NCBI RefSeq assembly: GCF_000024365.1
Contig: NC_013235.1
Coordinates: forward strand, 5,084,001 to 5,148,000
Origin: Nakamurella multipartita DSM 44233
GTDB taxonomy: Bacteria > Actinomycetota > Actinomycetes > Mycobacteriales > Nakamurellaceae
DNA: 64,000 nucleotides
Reading direction: 5' to 3'
The notes beneath the pieces are model-generated. The model saw nothing but the letters and a program-made list of their open reading frames with translations, ran no database searches and was not told the DNA's origin. Each line of letters starts with the position of its first letter. Positions within the stretch are counted from its first letter, which is position 1. Positions 41,270 to 49,626 of this stretch are shown piece by piece. The translations under genes and the position numbers were made by a program.

Positions 41270-42481
41270 GTGAACGGGTCCGATACCGTGGGCGCGGTGC
41301 CCGTGTCTCACCTGAGCCCCGTGTTCGTGGGGCTGCGCACCGGGCTGCACGTGCTGGTCGCCGGCCTGGCCCTGTTCGTGGTCGCCCAGGCCTGGTCGGC
41401 CGGCCGCCCGTCCGCCGTCGCGATCACGCTCGTCGCCGCCGCCTTCCTGGTGGTGTACGCGGCCGGCTTCGTCACCCGCGCCGACCGCAACCGGATCCGG
41501 TTCTGGAGTCGCATCTGGGTGGCCGCACTGTCGGTGCTGTGGATGGCGCTGATCTGGCTGACCCCGGAGGCGGCCTACCTGGCGTTCCCGTTGTTCTTCC
41601 TCTACCTGGAGGTCATGCCCGGCTGGCGCGGGCCGTTCACCGTGGCGCTGGCCACCGTGGTGGCGATCCTGGGCAGCGGCTGGGCCGGCGGCTGGACCGC
41701 CGGCGGCATCCTCGGCCCGATCATCGGCGCGGCGGTGGCGATCCTGATCGGTGCCGGCTACCACTCGCTGCAACGGGAGGCGGCCGAGCGGGAGCAGCTG
41801 GTCGCCGAACTCGTGGCCACCCGGGCCGAGCTGGCCCACCAGGAACGGGCGGCCGGCGCAGCCCAGGAGCGGGCCCGGCTGGCCCGGGACATTCACGACA
41901 CCCTGGCCCAGGGCCTGTCCAGCATCCAGATGCTGCTGCAGGCCGCCGAGCGGGCCGACCCGACCGGTCCGTCGGCCGGCCACGTCCGGCTCGCCCTGGC
42001 CACCACCGCCGACAACCTGGCCGAGGCCCGCACTCTCGTGCGTGAACTCACCCCGGCCCCGCTGGCCGACGCCGGCCTGGTCGCCGCACTGCGCCGGCTC
42101 GCCCAGACCCAATGGCAGCGACCGGATCTGGCCGTGACCATCGAGGCCGACGAGGCGCTGGACCTGCCGATGGCGACGCAGACGGCGCTGCTGCGCCTCG
42201 CCCAAGGGGCGATGGCCAACGTGCTGCAGCACGCCCGGGCGACCCGGGCCACCATCGGCATCAGCCGCCGGCCGGCGGCGGTGCGGCTGACGGTGCGCGA
42301 CAACGGGATCGGTTTCGACGTCGACCACTGGCAGCCACCCGCCGGCGGGCCGGATTCGTTCGGCCTGGCCGCCGCCCGCACCCGGGTCGAGCAGCTCGGC
42401 GGCACCTTGGAACTGACCACCGCGCCGGGGCGGGGCACCACCGTCACCGTCGAGCTGCCCGTCGCGATGGTGACGGCATGA
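41270..42481 (+). CDS. Sensor histidine kinase, NarL/DesK type
   Basis: A 403-residue kinase. Five or six N-terminal membrane helices (about 18-165) lead to a HisKA_3 dimerisation domain with His209 in RARLARDIHDTLAQGLSS, then a HATPase_c domain (LRLAQGAMANVLQHARAT, RDNGIGFDVDHW, GLAAARTRVEQLGG). GTG start at 41270. It forms a coupled pair with the response regulator (ATGA overlap) and faces an ABC exporter pair across a 137-bp divergent region, an arrangement seen for envelope-stress or drug-responsive exporters. The stimulus is unknown. Confidence 0.93.
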   Translation: MNGSDTVGAVPVSHLSPVFVGLRTGLHVLVAGLALFVVAQAWSAGRPSAVAITLVAAAFLVVYAAGFVTRADRNRIRFWSRIWVAALSVLWMALIWLTPEAAYLAFPLFFLYLEVMPGWRGPFTVALATVVAILGSGWAGGWTAGGILGPIIGAAVAILIGAGYHSLQREAAEREQLVAELVATRAELAHQERAAGAAQERARLARDIHDTLAQGLSSIQMLLQAAERADPTGPSAGHVRLALATTADNLAEARTLVRELTPAPLADAGLVAALRRLAQTQWQRPDLAVTIEADEALDLPMATQTALLRLAQGAMANVLQHARATRATIGISRRPAAVRLTVRDNGIGFDVDHWQPPAGGPDSFGLAAARTRVEQLGGTLELTTAPGRGTTVTVELPVAMVTA

Positions 42482-43101
42482 TCCGGATCCTGCTGGTGGA
42501 TGACCATCCCGTGGTCCGCCTGGGCCTGCGGGCGTTGTTCGACCAGGAGGACGACCTGACCGTCGTCGGCGAGGCCGGCACGCCCGAGGAGGCCGTCGCC
42601 GCGGTCCGCGAGCTGCAACCCGACCTGGTGCTGATGGACCTGCAGCTGGGCCGGGCCGGCAACGGGGCCGACGTCACCCAGGCGATCCGGTCCGGTCCCG
42701 ACGCCCCACCGGTGCTGATCCTGACCAACTACGACACCGACGGCGACATCATCCGCAGCATCGAGGCCGGGGCCAGCGGCTACCTGCTCAAGGGCGCCCC
42801 GCCCGACGAGCTGCTGCTGGCCGTGCGGTCGGCCGCGGCCGGGGAGAGCGCGTTGGCCCCACCGATCGCGTCCCGGTTGCTGGAGCGGTTGCGCACCCCG
42901 CAGACCAGCCTGAGCCCGCGGGAGATCGAGGTGCTGGAGCGGGTGGCCGCCGGCCGCAGCAATGGGGAGATCGCCCGCGAGCTGGTGATCACCGAGCAGA
43001 CCGTCAAGTCGCACCTGGTGCACATCTACACCAAGCTGGGCGTCTCCTCGCGGACCGCGGCCGTCTCCCTGGCCCGGGAGCGGGGCATCCTGCGCAGCTG
43101 A
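42478..43101 (+). CDS. NarL/LuxR-type response regulator
   Basis: A 207-residue regulator. The receiver has acidic pair D8-D9 (ILLVDDHPVVRLGLR), phosphoacceptor Asp54 (LVLMDLQLG) and Lys in GYLLKGAPPDELL. The C-terminal LuxR helix-turn-helix runs from LSPREIEVLERVAAGRSNGE to the recognition helix EQTVKSHLVHIYTKLGVSSR. It pairs with the upstream kinase by ATGA overlap. Likely target is the divergent ABC operon. Confidence 0.95.
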   Translation: MIRILLVDDHPVVRLGLRALFDQEDDLTVVGEAGTPEEAVAAVRELQPDLVLMDLQLGRAGNGADVTQAIRSGPDAPPVLILTNYDTDGDIIRSIEAGASGYLLKGAPPDELLLAVRSAAAGESALAPPIASRLLERLRTPQTSLSPREIEVLERVAAGRSNGEIARELVITEQTVKSHLVHIYTKLGVSSRTAAVSLARERGILRS

Positions 43102-43147
43102 CGTCCGCGCCATCACCGACGAAACCACCGCCCACCAGGAGGATGTC

Positions 43148-44230
43148 GTGCCCGCCGACGAGAAGTCCCTGAGCGCCTACATCGCCGGCCTGCCCAAGGC
43201 GGAACTGCATGTGCACCACGTCGGCTCGGCCGGCGTGGACGCGGTGGCCCGGCTGGCCACCCGGCACGCCGGGTCGACCACGGTGCCCCAGGACCCGGCC
43301 CGGCTGGCCGAGTACTTCGCCTTCGACGACTTCGCCCACTTCATCCAGGTCTACCTCTCGGTCGTCGACCTGATCCGCGACCCGCAGGACATCGCCGACC
43401 TGACCTACGACGTCGGCGCCGGGCTGGCCGCCCAGCAGGTCCGGTACGCCGAACTCACGCTGACGCCCTACACCTCGGTGGTCCGCGGCATTGCCGCCGA
43501 GGCCTACTGCGAGGCGGTCGAGGACGCCCGGGTCCGGGTCGAGCGCGACCACGGGGTGGTGCTGCGCTGGTGTTTCGACATTCCCGGTGAGTCCGGGGTG
43601 CCGGCCGCTGCCCTCACCCGGGACATCGCGCTGGGCCTGCGCCCGGAGGGTCTGATCGCCTTCGGCCTGGGCGGACCCGAGATCGGCGTGCCCCGAGCGC
43701 AGTTCGTCCCCTTCTTCGACGAGGCCCGGGCGGCCGGGCTGCGCAGCATCCCGCACGCCGGGGAGACCACCGGGCCGGAGACGGTCTGGGATGCCCTGCA
43801 CCTGCTGGGCGCCGACCGGGTCGGCCACGGGATCGCCGCCGCCGACGACGAGCGGCTGCTCAATCACCTGGCCGAGCAGCAGATCCCGCTCGAGGTCTGC
43901 CCGACGTCCAACGTCTGCACCGGGGCGGTCCGCTCGCTGGCCGAGCATCCGCTGCCCCGGTTGGTGGCCGCCGGGGTGCCAGTGAGCATCAACTCCGACG
44001 ATCCGCCGATGTTCGCCACCACCCTGGGCCGGGAGTACGAGGTGGCCGCCGACCTGCTGGACCTGGACCACCAGGGCGTGGCCGAGCTCGCCCGCGCCGC
44101 CGTCCGGCAGTCGTTCCTGGACGGGCCGGGCCAGCGCGCCCTGCTGGCCGAAATCGACGCCTACGACGCCGCCTGGCCACGCGATCGGGCGGGCGCGGTG
44201 GCCGATCACACCAGCCCGGCCAGCCGGTAG
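43148..44230 (+). CDS. add: Adenosine deaminase
   Basis: A 360-residue metallo-hydrolase. Zinc ligands H21 and H23 in ELHVHHVGSAG, SIPHAGETTGPETVW with the catalytic Glu region, GADRVGHGIAA and INSDDPPMF with the Asp ligands are present. The unusual HVHHVGS opening is shared with streptomycete homologues annotated as adenosine deaminases; true substrates of that subgroup may differ. GTG 43148 follows AGGAGG by five nt. Its last 25 bp overlap the convergent RNA methyltransferase gene. Confidence 0.88.
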   Translation: MPADEKSLSAYIAGLPKAELHVHHVGSAGVDAVARLATRHAGSTTVPQDPARLAEYFAFDDFAHFIQVYLSVVDLIRDPQDIADLTYDVGAGLAAQQVRYAELTLTPYTSVVRGIAAEAYCEAVEDARVRVERDHGVVLRWCFDIPGESGVPAAALTRDIALGLRPEGLIAFGLGGPEIGVPRAQFVPFFDEARAAGLRSIPHAGETTGPETVWDALHLLGADRVGHGIAAADDERLLNHLAEQQIPLEVCPTSNVCTGAVRSLAEHPLPRLVAAGVPVSINSDDPPMFATTLGREYEVAADLLDLDHQGVAELARAAVRQSFLDGPGQRALLAEIDAYDAAWPRDRAGAVADHTSPASR

Positions 44231-44724
44231 AGCACCAGCGATCCGGCCACCGCGACGTTGAGGCTGTGGCCGGTGCCGACCATCGGGATCTCCACGGCCA
44301 GGTCGGCCCGGTCCAGACCCTCCGGCGGCACCCCGCTCTGTTCGTGGCCCAGCAGCATGACCGTCCGCTGCCGGGCCACCGGCAGGTCGGCCAGCCGGAC
44401 CGACTCGTCGGTGAGTTCAACGGCGACGACCATGCTGCCCGTCGCGCGGTGCCCGTCCAGCCAGGCGCCGACGTCGCGGCCCACCCAGTGCACACAGCTC
44501 GGCCGGCGCAGGGTGTTGCCCTGGGCCAGCGCCTCGGGCACCCAGGGCAACCGGGGCACGGCCAGACAGGCGCCGACCGCGTCGCAGGTGCGCAAAAGGG
44601 TGCCCAGGTTGACGCCGTACTTGGGCCACAGCGGGGCCGCGATCAGGTGGTCCCAGCAGGAGTGGGTGCCCCGCCGGCGTTGCCGGCGCAGGTCGGCGCG
44701 GCTGCGCAGCCGCGGCGCGCTCAT
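44206..44724 (-). CDS. SpoU-type tRNA/rRNA methyltransferase
   Basis: A 172-residue protein with the SPOUT knot. Motif 1 is YGVNLGTLLRTCDAVGA; motifs 2 and 3 are LLGHEQSGVPPEGLDRAD and IPMVGTGHSLNVAVAGSLVL. These bind S-adenosylmethionine and methylate ribose 2'-O in tRNA or rRNA (TrmH/TrmL group). The first ~25 residues are arginine-rich. It overlaps the end of the adenosine deaminase gene by 25 bp. Exact target RNA unknown. Confidence 0.88.
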   Translation of the reverse strand: MSAPRLRSRADLRRQRRRGTHSCWDHLIAAPLWPKYGVNLGTLLRTCDAVGACLAVPRLPWVPEALAQGNTLRRPSCVHWVGRDVGAWLDGHRATGSMVVAVELTDESVRLADLPVARQRTVMLLGHEQSGVPPEGLDRADLAVEIPMVGTGHSLNVAVAGSLVLYRLAGLV

Positions 44725-44850
44725 CGGGGCGGGACGGTGACCGTCCCCTCGGGGTGCACGGTGGTGCCGGACTGGTTCATCGCAGACGGTGCTTGGCGGC
44801 GCACCGGGGCCATCGACGGCGCTGATTTCAGCGAACGGAACGGGCCGCCA

Positions 44851-45720
44851 TCATAAGTCCGGATCGAGCTGCTGCAGAAGGGCGCGGGCGGCTCGGCCGG
44901 GCCGCGCCGACCAGAGAAGGCCGAACCGGGACCGGGCCAGCGGGTCGTCGATCGGCAAGGCCACCACGTCGTCCCAGCCGGCGCAGGTCGTCGCGCTGAG
45001 CACGCCGACCCCCAGATCGCGGGCGGCCAGCATCCGCACGGTGGCCGGCGCCGACACCTCCCAGCGTGGGTCCGCCGCAGCGCCGGCGCGGGCCAGCACG
45101 GCATCCAGGGCGGTCCGGGCGCCGGTGCCGGCGGGCAGGGCGATGAGGTCGACGACGCCCAGCTCCCCCGGGTCGACGGCGGCCCGATCCGCCCACCGGT
45201 GGCCCGGCGCGACGATCGCGACCAGGGCGTCGTCGATGACGATGCGGGAGGGCAGCCCGGGCGGCGGCTCGCCGGCCCACCCGGCGACGGCGATGTCCAG
45301 GCGGCCGTCCCGCACGCCGGCGACCAGGTCGTCGGAATTGCCCTCGTGCAGGCGCAGATCGACCCCGGGGTGCCGGGTGTGCAGCGCCGCCAAGGCGTCC
45401 ACCAGCCGCGGCCAGGCCAGCCCGGTGACGGTGCCGATCCGCAGCGACCCGACCACCAGCCCGCGCAGGTCGTGGGCGGTGGCACTCACCTGCGCCACCG
45501 CGGTCAGCACCGACCGGATCGCCGGGAGCAGCGCGCGCCCGGCCGGGGTCAGGGTCACCCGGCGGGGCGATCGGTCGATCAGGCTGACGCCCAGTTCCCG
45601 CTCCAGCTTCTGAATCTGGGTGCTGACCCCCGACTGGCTGATCCGCACCGCCTGGGCGGCGGCGCTGAAGGATCCCTCGTCGACGACGGCCAGGAAGTAC
45701 CGCAACTGATGCAGCTCCAT
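44851..45720 (-). CDS. LysR family transcriptional regulator
   Basis: A 289-residue regulator. HTH at residues ~2-60 (ELHQLRYFLAVVDEGSFSAA, SQSGVSTQIQKLERELGVSL), effector domain after LVVGSLRIGTVTG. A CynR/CysB-like two-lobed layout, ligand unknown. It is divergent from the SnoaL-like gene, with a pair of GATAGTTC direct repeats in the intergenic region. ATG 45720 begins the conserved HTH; an in-frame extension into the divergent gene is discounted. Confidence 0.9.
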   Translation of the reverse strand: MELHQLRYFLAVVDEGSFSAAAQAVRISQSGVSTQIQKLERELGVSLIDRSPRRVTLTPAGRALLPAIRSVLTAVAQVSATAHDLRGLVVGSLRIGTVTGLAWPRLVDALAALHTRHPGVDLRLHEGNSDDLVAGVRDGRLDIAVAGWAGEPPPGLPSRIVIDDALVAIVAPGHRWADRAAVDPGELGVVDLIALPAGTGARTALDAVLARAGAAADPRWEVSAPATVRMLAARDLGVGVLSATTCAGWDDVVALPIDDPLARSRFGLLWSARPGRAARALLQQLDPDL

Positions 45721-45730
45721 AACCCAGGAA

Positions 45731-45769
45731 GATAGTTCTGATCTGATCTTGATGTTGGACAGATAGTTC
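45731..45769. promoter_or_regulatory. GATAGTTC direct repeat pair in LysR/SnoaL intergenic region
   Basis: GATAGTTC occurs at 45731-45738 and 45762-45769, start to start 31 bp, about three helical turns. TGATC-type half-sites lie between. The A/T content is higher than the surroundings. Candidate LysR binding region controlling both divergent genes. Confidence 0.45.
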
Positions 45770-45808
45770 GCGGCGGCCGAGGCTGGAGTTCGACGAGAGG
45801 AGCGCTCC

Positions 45809-46180
45809 ATGAACCAGACCGAGACGAACCAGACCGAGGCGACCAGGACCGCGGCAACCACCTACTTCGACGCCTGGCGGGCGCGGGACTTCGAACGGCT
45901 GCGGACCGTGCTGGCGCCGGACGTCGACTTCGTCGGGGTCATGGGCACCGCGACCGGCGCCGACGAGTGCATCGCCGGGCTGCGCGGGATGGCCGAGTCG
46001 ATCATGACCGACCTGGTCCTGCAGGCCCGCGTGGTCGAGGGCGCGGACGCGATGACCTGGTTCGACCTGATCACCGCGCGCACGCCGCCCATTCCCACGG
46101 CGAACTGGAGCCACGTCGAGGACGGCCTAATCACCCGGATCCGGGTCACCTTCGACCCACGGCCGCTGTTCGGCACCTGA
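45809..46180 (+). CDS. SnoaL-like (NTF2-fold) protein
   Basis: A 123-residue protein with a cone-shaped NTF2 fold: YFDAWRARDFERLRTVLAPD, VDFVGVMGTATGADECIAGL and the C-terminal HVEDGLITRIRVTFDPRPL. Such domains occur in isomerases, hydratases and stress-response proteins; no catalytic residues are diagnostic. GAGAGGAG precedes ATG 45809. Likely controlled by the divergent LysR. Confidence 0.85.
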   Translation: MNQTETNQTEATRTAATTYFDAWRARDFERLRTVLAPDVDFVGVMGTATGADECIAGLRGMAESIMTDLVLQARVVEGADAMTWFDLITARTPPIPTANWSHVEDGLITRIRVTFDPRPLFGT

Positions 46181-46284
46181 CCGGGCTGCACCCGATCGGA
46201 CGCCGGCATTCGGGTGAAACTGCGGTGCAAGCGTCCATCGATCCTGTGACTCTTTCCACCTGCCTGGTCACGGTGGGCAACTTC

Positions 46285-47079
46285 ATGTCACTCTCTGGAT
46301 TTACTCGTCCGTCCAGCCGGTCAATGGCGACCGGAGTTGAACCGATCAATCCGGAGTTCTCGTTGCTGACCGAATCCACCACGCCGCTCGCCGGTGCCCG
46401 CCGGCCGCGCCGGCGCACGGCCGTTGCCCTGCTGATCGGGGCCGTCGCGGCCACGCTGCTGCTGGCCGCGCCGCCGGCCGCCGCGGCGACCAGCGGCAAG
46501 GCCACCCACTATGAGGCGACCGGGGGGAGCACGACGAACGGCAACTGCTCGTTCCCCGCCCTGCCGGCCGACAAGCTCTACGTCGCGGTCAGCCCGACCG
46601 AGTACGCCAAGGGTGCGGCCTGCGGCACCTACCTGGACGTGACCGGCCCGCGCGGAACGGTCCGCGTCGTGGTCATGGACAAGTGCCCCGAGTGCGCGAC
46701 CGGGCACATCGACCTGAGCAAGACGGCGTTCGCCAAGATCGGCGCGCTCAGCGACGGCATCATCCCGGTCACCTACAGCACGGTGAAGAACCCGACCGTC
46801 CCGGCACTGAACTTCCGGTTCAAGAACGGCTCCTCCCGGTGGTGGTTCGCGCTGCAGGTGCTCAACCACGGCAACCGCCTGCAGTCGGTGTCGGTGCAGG
46901 TCAACGGCAAATGGGTGGCCGCGACGCTGGCCGACTACAACTACTGGATCTACCAGCCGGGCGCCGGTCCCGGGCCGTACACGCTGCTGGTCAAGGACAT
47001 CTACGGCCAGCAGGCGATCGTCTCCGGCGTCACCATGTCGCCGACCCTGGTGCAGACCACCACCGCGCGACTCAAGTAG
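46285..47079 (+). CDS. Secreted expansin-like protein (RlpA-like barrel plus C-terminal binding domain)
   Basis: About 264 residues. A basic region (ARRPRRRTAVALL) and hydrophobic core ending APPAAAA form an export signal near residues 45-75. The DPBB barrel follows: CGTYLDVTGPRG, VVVMDKCPECATGHIDLS with the conserved Asp. A second domain (NFRFKNGSSRWWFALQVLNH, VQVNGKWVAATLADYNYW) resembles the C-terminal CBM63-like domain of bacterial expansins such as EXLX1, which loosen plant or bacterial wall polymers without hydrolysis. The start is uncertain: ATG 46285 has a weak GGTGGG; ATG 46324 (251 residues) is also possible. Confidence 0.8.
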   Translation: MSLSGFTRPSSRSMATGVEPINPEFSLLTESTTPLAGARRPRRRTAVALLIGAVAATLLLAAPPAAAATSGKATHYEATGGSTTNGNCSFPALPADKLYVAVSPTEYAKGAACGTYLDVTGPRGTVRVVVMDKCPECATGHIDLSKTAFAKIGALSDGIIPVTYSTVKNPTVPALNFRFKNGSSRWWFALQVLNHGNRLQSVSVQVNGKWVAATLADYNYWIYQPGAGPGPYTLLVKDIYGQQAIVSGVTMSPTLVQTTTARLK

Positions 47080-47098
47080 GCCGGCGATCCGGGGCCGG

Positions 47099-47689
47099 TC
47101 AGCCGGCCGGCTCTGGATCGACCAGCGTCAGGGCGGCGTCGAGGCACCGCGCGGCCTGCTCGGCGTCGACCCGGATCAGGGTGAACGCAGCCACGACCTG
47201 CCCGGTACAGGCATCGGCCAGGCACGCCCGCGCGGCCGGGTCCAGCTCCGGCCGGGCCGCATCGACGCCGCGACTGATCGCGGCCCGCAGCTCGGCACAG
47301 TAGGCGCCGACCGCCCGCGCCACCGTGTCGTCGCCGGCCAGCGGCGCGGATGCCGTGTTGAGCAGCAGGCAGCCGTGATCCGCCGGCAGCGTCCCGCTGC
47401 TGCGCAATGCCGTGCGGAGCCCGACCAGGTAGTCGACCAGCGCAGCCGGCTGCACCTGCGGGGCGGTCAACGGCTGCCACCGCGGGCGGGCGACCTCGTC
47501 GAGATAGCTGGCCACCGCGGCGTCGAACAGCCCCCGCTTACTGCCAAAGCTGTGATAAATGCTCGACGCGCTGAGCCCGGTGGCCTCCTGCAGCTCGGGC
47601 AGGGATGCCGATTCGAAACCGCGGGTCCAGAACACCGCGCGGGCCGCGCGCACGACCTCGGCGGGGTCGAAGGTCTTGGTGCGACCCAT
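47099..47689 (-). CDS. TetR family transcriptional regulator
   Basis: A 196-residue repressor. The HTH is FDPAEVVRAARAVFWTRGFE, SLPELQEATGLSASSIYHSF, GSKRGLFDAAVASYL. The C-terminal ligand-binding region ends with a helix-rich ACTGQVVAAFTLIRVD. It is divergent from curA, with a palindrome between them that overlaps promoter-like elements, so it probably represses both. Ligand unknown; TetR regulators next to CurA-like reductases often sense reactive carbonyls or quinones. Confidence 0.92.
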   Translation of the reverse strand: MGRTKTFDPAEVVRAARAVFWTRGFESASLPELQEATGLSASSIYHSFGSKRGLFDAAVASYLDEVARPRWQPLTAPQVQPAALVDYLVGLRTALRSSGTLPADHGCLLLNTASAPLAGDDTVARAVGAYCAELRAAISRGVDAARPELDPAARACLADACTGQVVAAFTLIRVDAEQAARCLDAALTLVDPEPAG

Positions 47690-47711
47690 CGCGGGCTCCC
47701 GTCGCTCAGAC

Positions 47712-47743
47712 TTGTGGAATGTTCGCTCCAGTATATATTGGAG
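47712..47743 (+). promoter_or_regulatory. Promoter with TetR operator-like palindrome
   Basis: TTGTGG at 47712 and TATATT at 47734, 16 bp apart, form a sigma-70-like promoter towards curA. The palindrome CTCCA-N-TATATA-N-TGGAG (47726-47743) overlaps the -10 box; the minus strand carries TATACT at 47735-47730 towards tetR. Binding here would block both genes. Confidence 0.6.
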
Positions 47744-47806
47744 TGGTCACTTCACAAACCTGATGACCGGCTCACGCCGGCCCGTACACATGGCAAGGGA
47801 ACTTCG

Positions 47807-48829
47807 ATGTCGACCGTTCGCAGCACCCAGATCCAGCTCGTCACCCGTCCCTCGGGGTGGCCGACCCCGGAGAACTTCCGCACCGTCACCGTCGAGTACG
47901 GCGACCTGCAGCCCGGTCAGGTCCGGGTGGTCAACGAGTTCCTCTCGGTCGACCCTTACATGCGCGGACGGATGAACGACGTCAAGAGCTACATCCCGCC
48001 CTTCGCCCTGGGCGAGACGATGACCGGCGGCGCGATCGGCCGCGTGGTGGCCTCCACCGCCGACGAGCTGCCGGTCGGCGCCGTCGTGCTGCACCAGTAC
48101 GGCTGGCGCGACGTGGTCCAGGAGGACGCCGCCGGATTCCGGCTGGTGCCCGAGGTGCCGGGCGTCCCGCTGTCGCTGCGACTGGGCATCCTGGGCATGA
48201 CCGGCCTGACCGGCTACGTCGGGTTGACCGCCATCGCCGAAATGAAGCCGGGCGACACCGTCTTCATCTCGGGCGCGGCCGGCGCGGTCGGCACTGCAGC
48301 CGGCCAGATCGCCCGTCTGCTCGGCGCGAAGCGGGTCATCGGCTCCGCCGGCTCGGCCGAGAAGGTCGCCAGGCTGACCGAGCGCTACGGCTACGACGCC
48401 GCGTTCAACTACAAGGACGGCCCGGTCGCCGACCAGCTGGCGGCCGCCGCTCCGGACGGCATCGACGTGTTCTTCGACAACGTCGGCGGCGAGCACCTCG
48501 AGGCCGCCCTCGACGCGCTCAACCCGGGTGGCCGCGTCGCGCTGTGCGGCGCCATCTCCGCCTACAACGAGACCGGCCGACCGGCGGGTCCCTCCAACAT
48601 GTCGAACATCATCACCCGCGGGCTGACCCTCAAGGGCTTCACCCTCGGCGGGTACTTCCACCTGAGCGGCGAATTTTCCGAGCGGATGACGGAGTGGTTC
48701 TCCGCCGGCGAGATCGCCTACGACGAGACCATTGTCGACGGCATCGAGCACACGGTCGACGCCTTCCTGGACATGATGCGCGGGGCCAACACCGGCAAGA
48801 TGCTGGTCCGCGTCGGCTCGTCCGACTGA
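47807..48829 (+). CDS. curA: NADPH-dependent oxidoreductase of the CurA/leukotriene B4 dehydrogenase family
   Basis: A 340-residue zinc-independent medium-chain reductase. SVDPYMRGRMNDVKSYIPPF and FALGETMTGGAIGRVV are family signatures; VFISGAAGAVGTAAGQIARL is the NADPH-binding loop. It reduces activated carbon-carbon double bonds, as in curcumin or alkenal reduction by CurA. AAGGGA lies before ATG 47807. Divergent from tetR, likely under its control. Named by family only. Confidence 0.88.
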   Translation: MSTVRSTQIQLVTRPSGWPTPENFRTVTVEYGDLQPGQVRVVNEFLSVDPYMRGRMNDVKSYIPPFALGETMTGGAIGRVVASTADELPVGAVVLHQYGWRDVVQEDAAGFRLVPEVPGVPLSLRLGILGMTGLTGYVGLTAIAEMKPGDTVFISGAAGAVGTAAGQIARLLGAKRVIGSAGSAEKVARLTERYGYDAAFNYKDGPVADQLAAAAPDGIDVFFDNVGGEHLEAALDALNPGGRVALCGAISAYNETGRPAGPSNMSNIITRGLTLKGFTLGGYFHLSGEFSERMTEWFSAGEIAYDETIVDGIEHTVDAFLDMMRGANTGKMLVRVGSSD

Positions 48830-48833
48830 ACGC

Positions 48834-49451
48834 TCAGGCGTCCGCGACCGGCTGCCGCAGGATGGTCCGCAGCTTGGCCGGCTCGACCCGTCGGGCGTCG
48901 CTGAGATAGATCTCGTGGTGCTTGCCGGTCATCCGCAGGTCGGCGGCCGGGATGAACCCGTGGTGCAGCTCGGCCAGTACCTCGGCCTCCGCGTCATAAG
49001 GCCCGACATGCAGCGTCTGGACACACCGGCCCTCGTGCAGGGTGTCCAGACGCAGCGCGTCCAGGCTCGACGAGGGCGGCGCGGTGGCGGCGACCGTTGC
49101 TCGCGCGGCTTCGACCATCGCGCCGGTGATCCACTCCGGCGCCATGATCATTACCGTCCAGTCCCACTGCGACTTGTCCCGCCGCGCGGTGAACGCGGCC
49201 ATGTCCGTCGCCCACCACAGCGCCTCCAGCGGCGGCACCACGTAGTCGCGGCCCAGCTCACGCTTGCTGGCGAACTTGAGCTTGTAGGCGACGGGATACA
49301 GCGCCGCGAGCGCGCCGGCGTACGCCGGCGCCGTGTTCGGGTCGCCGTGCCCGTCGATCATCAGGTACTGCAGATCCGGCACGTCCACGATCCGGAACTG
49401 CCCGCGGCGGGCCTGGTAGCAGTCCAGCGTCTTCTTGAAGTCGATCTTCAT
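48834..49451 (-). CDS. GyrI-like domain protein
   Basis: A 205-residue protein: MKIDFKKTLDCYQARRGQFR, YLMIDGHGDPNTAPAYAGA, LEALWWATDMAAFTARRDKS and TLHVGPYDAEAEVLAELHHG. These match the GyrI-like small-molecule-binding family (DUF-type, AraC effector-binding fold). No DNA-binding part is present, so it may bind ligands or act as a small hydrolase-like protein. Its stop lies 5 bp beyond the curA stop (convergent). Confidence 0.85.
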   Translation of the reverse strand: MKIDFKKTLDCYQARRGQFRIVDVPDLQYLMIDGHGDPNTAPAYAGALAALYPVAYKLKFASKRELGRDYVVPPLEALWWATDMAAFTARRDKSQWDWTVMIMAPEWITGAMVEAARATVAATAPPSSSLDALRLDTLHEGRCVQTLHVGPYDAEAEVLAELHHGFIPAADLRMTGKHHEIYLSDARRVEPAKLRTILRQPVADA

Positions 49452-49626
49452 CGGTGACGGGCACACGTCGGCTCCAGCGCAGCGATGTCGGCTCCGGACA
49501 TGCCGTCGATGATGGCAGCTTCACCCCGACCCGAGCGGCCCGCCCTGCCGGGGCCGATGAGTCCAGGCTCGCCGCGCGGTCACAGTGAGGGAACGCTGAC
49601 CTGACGCGCCGGACCGAAGGACAAGC

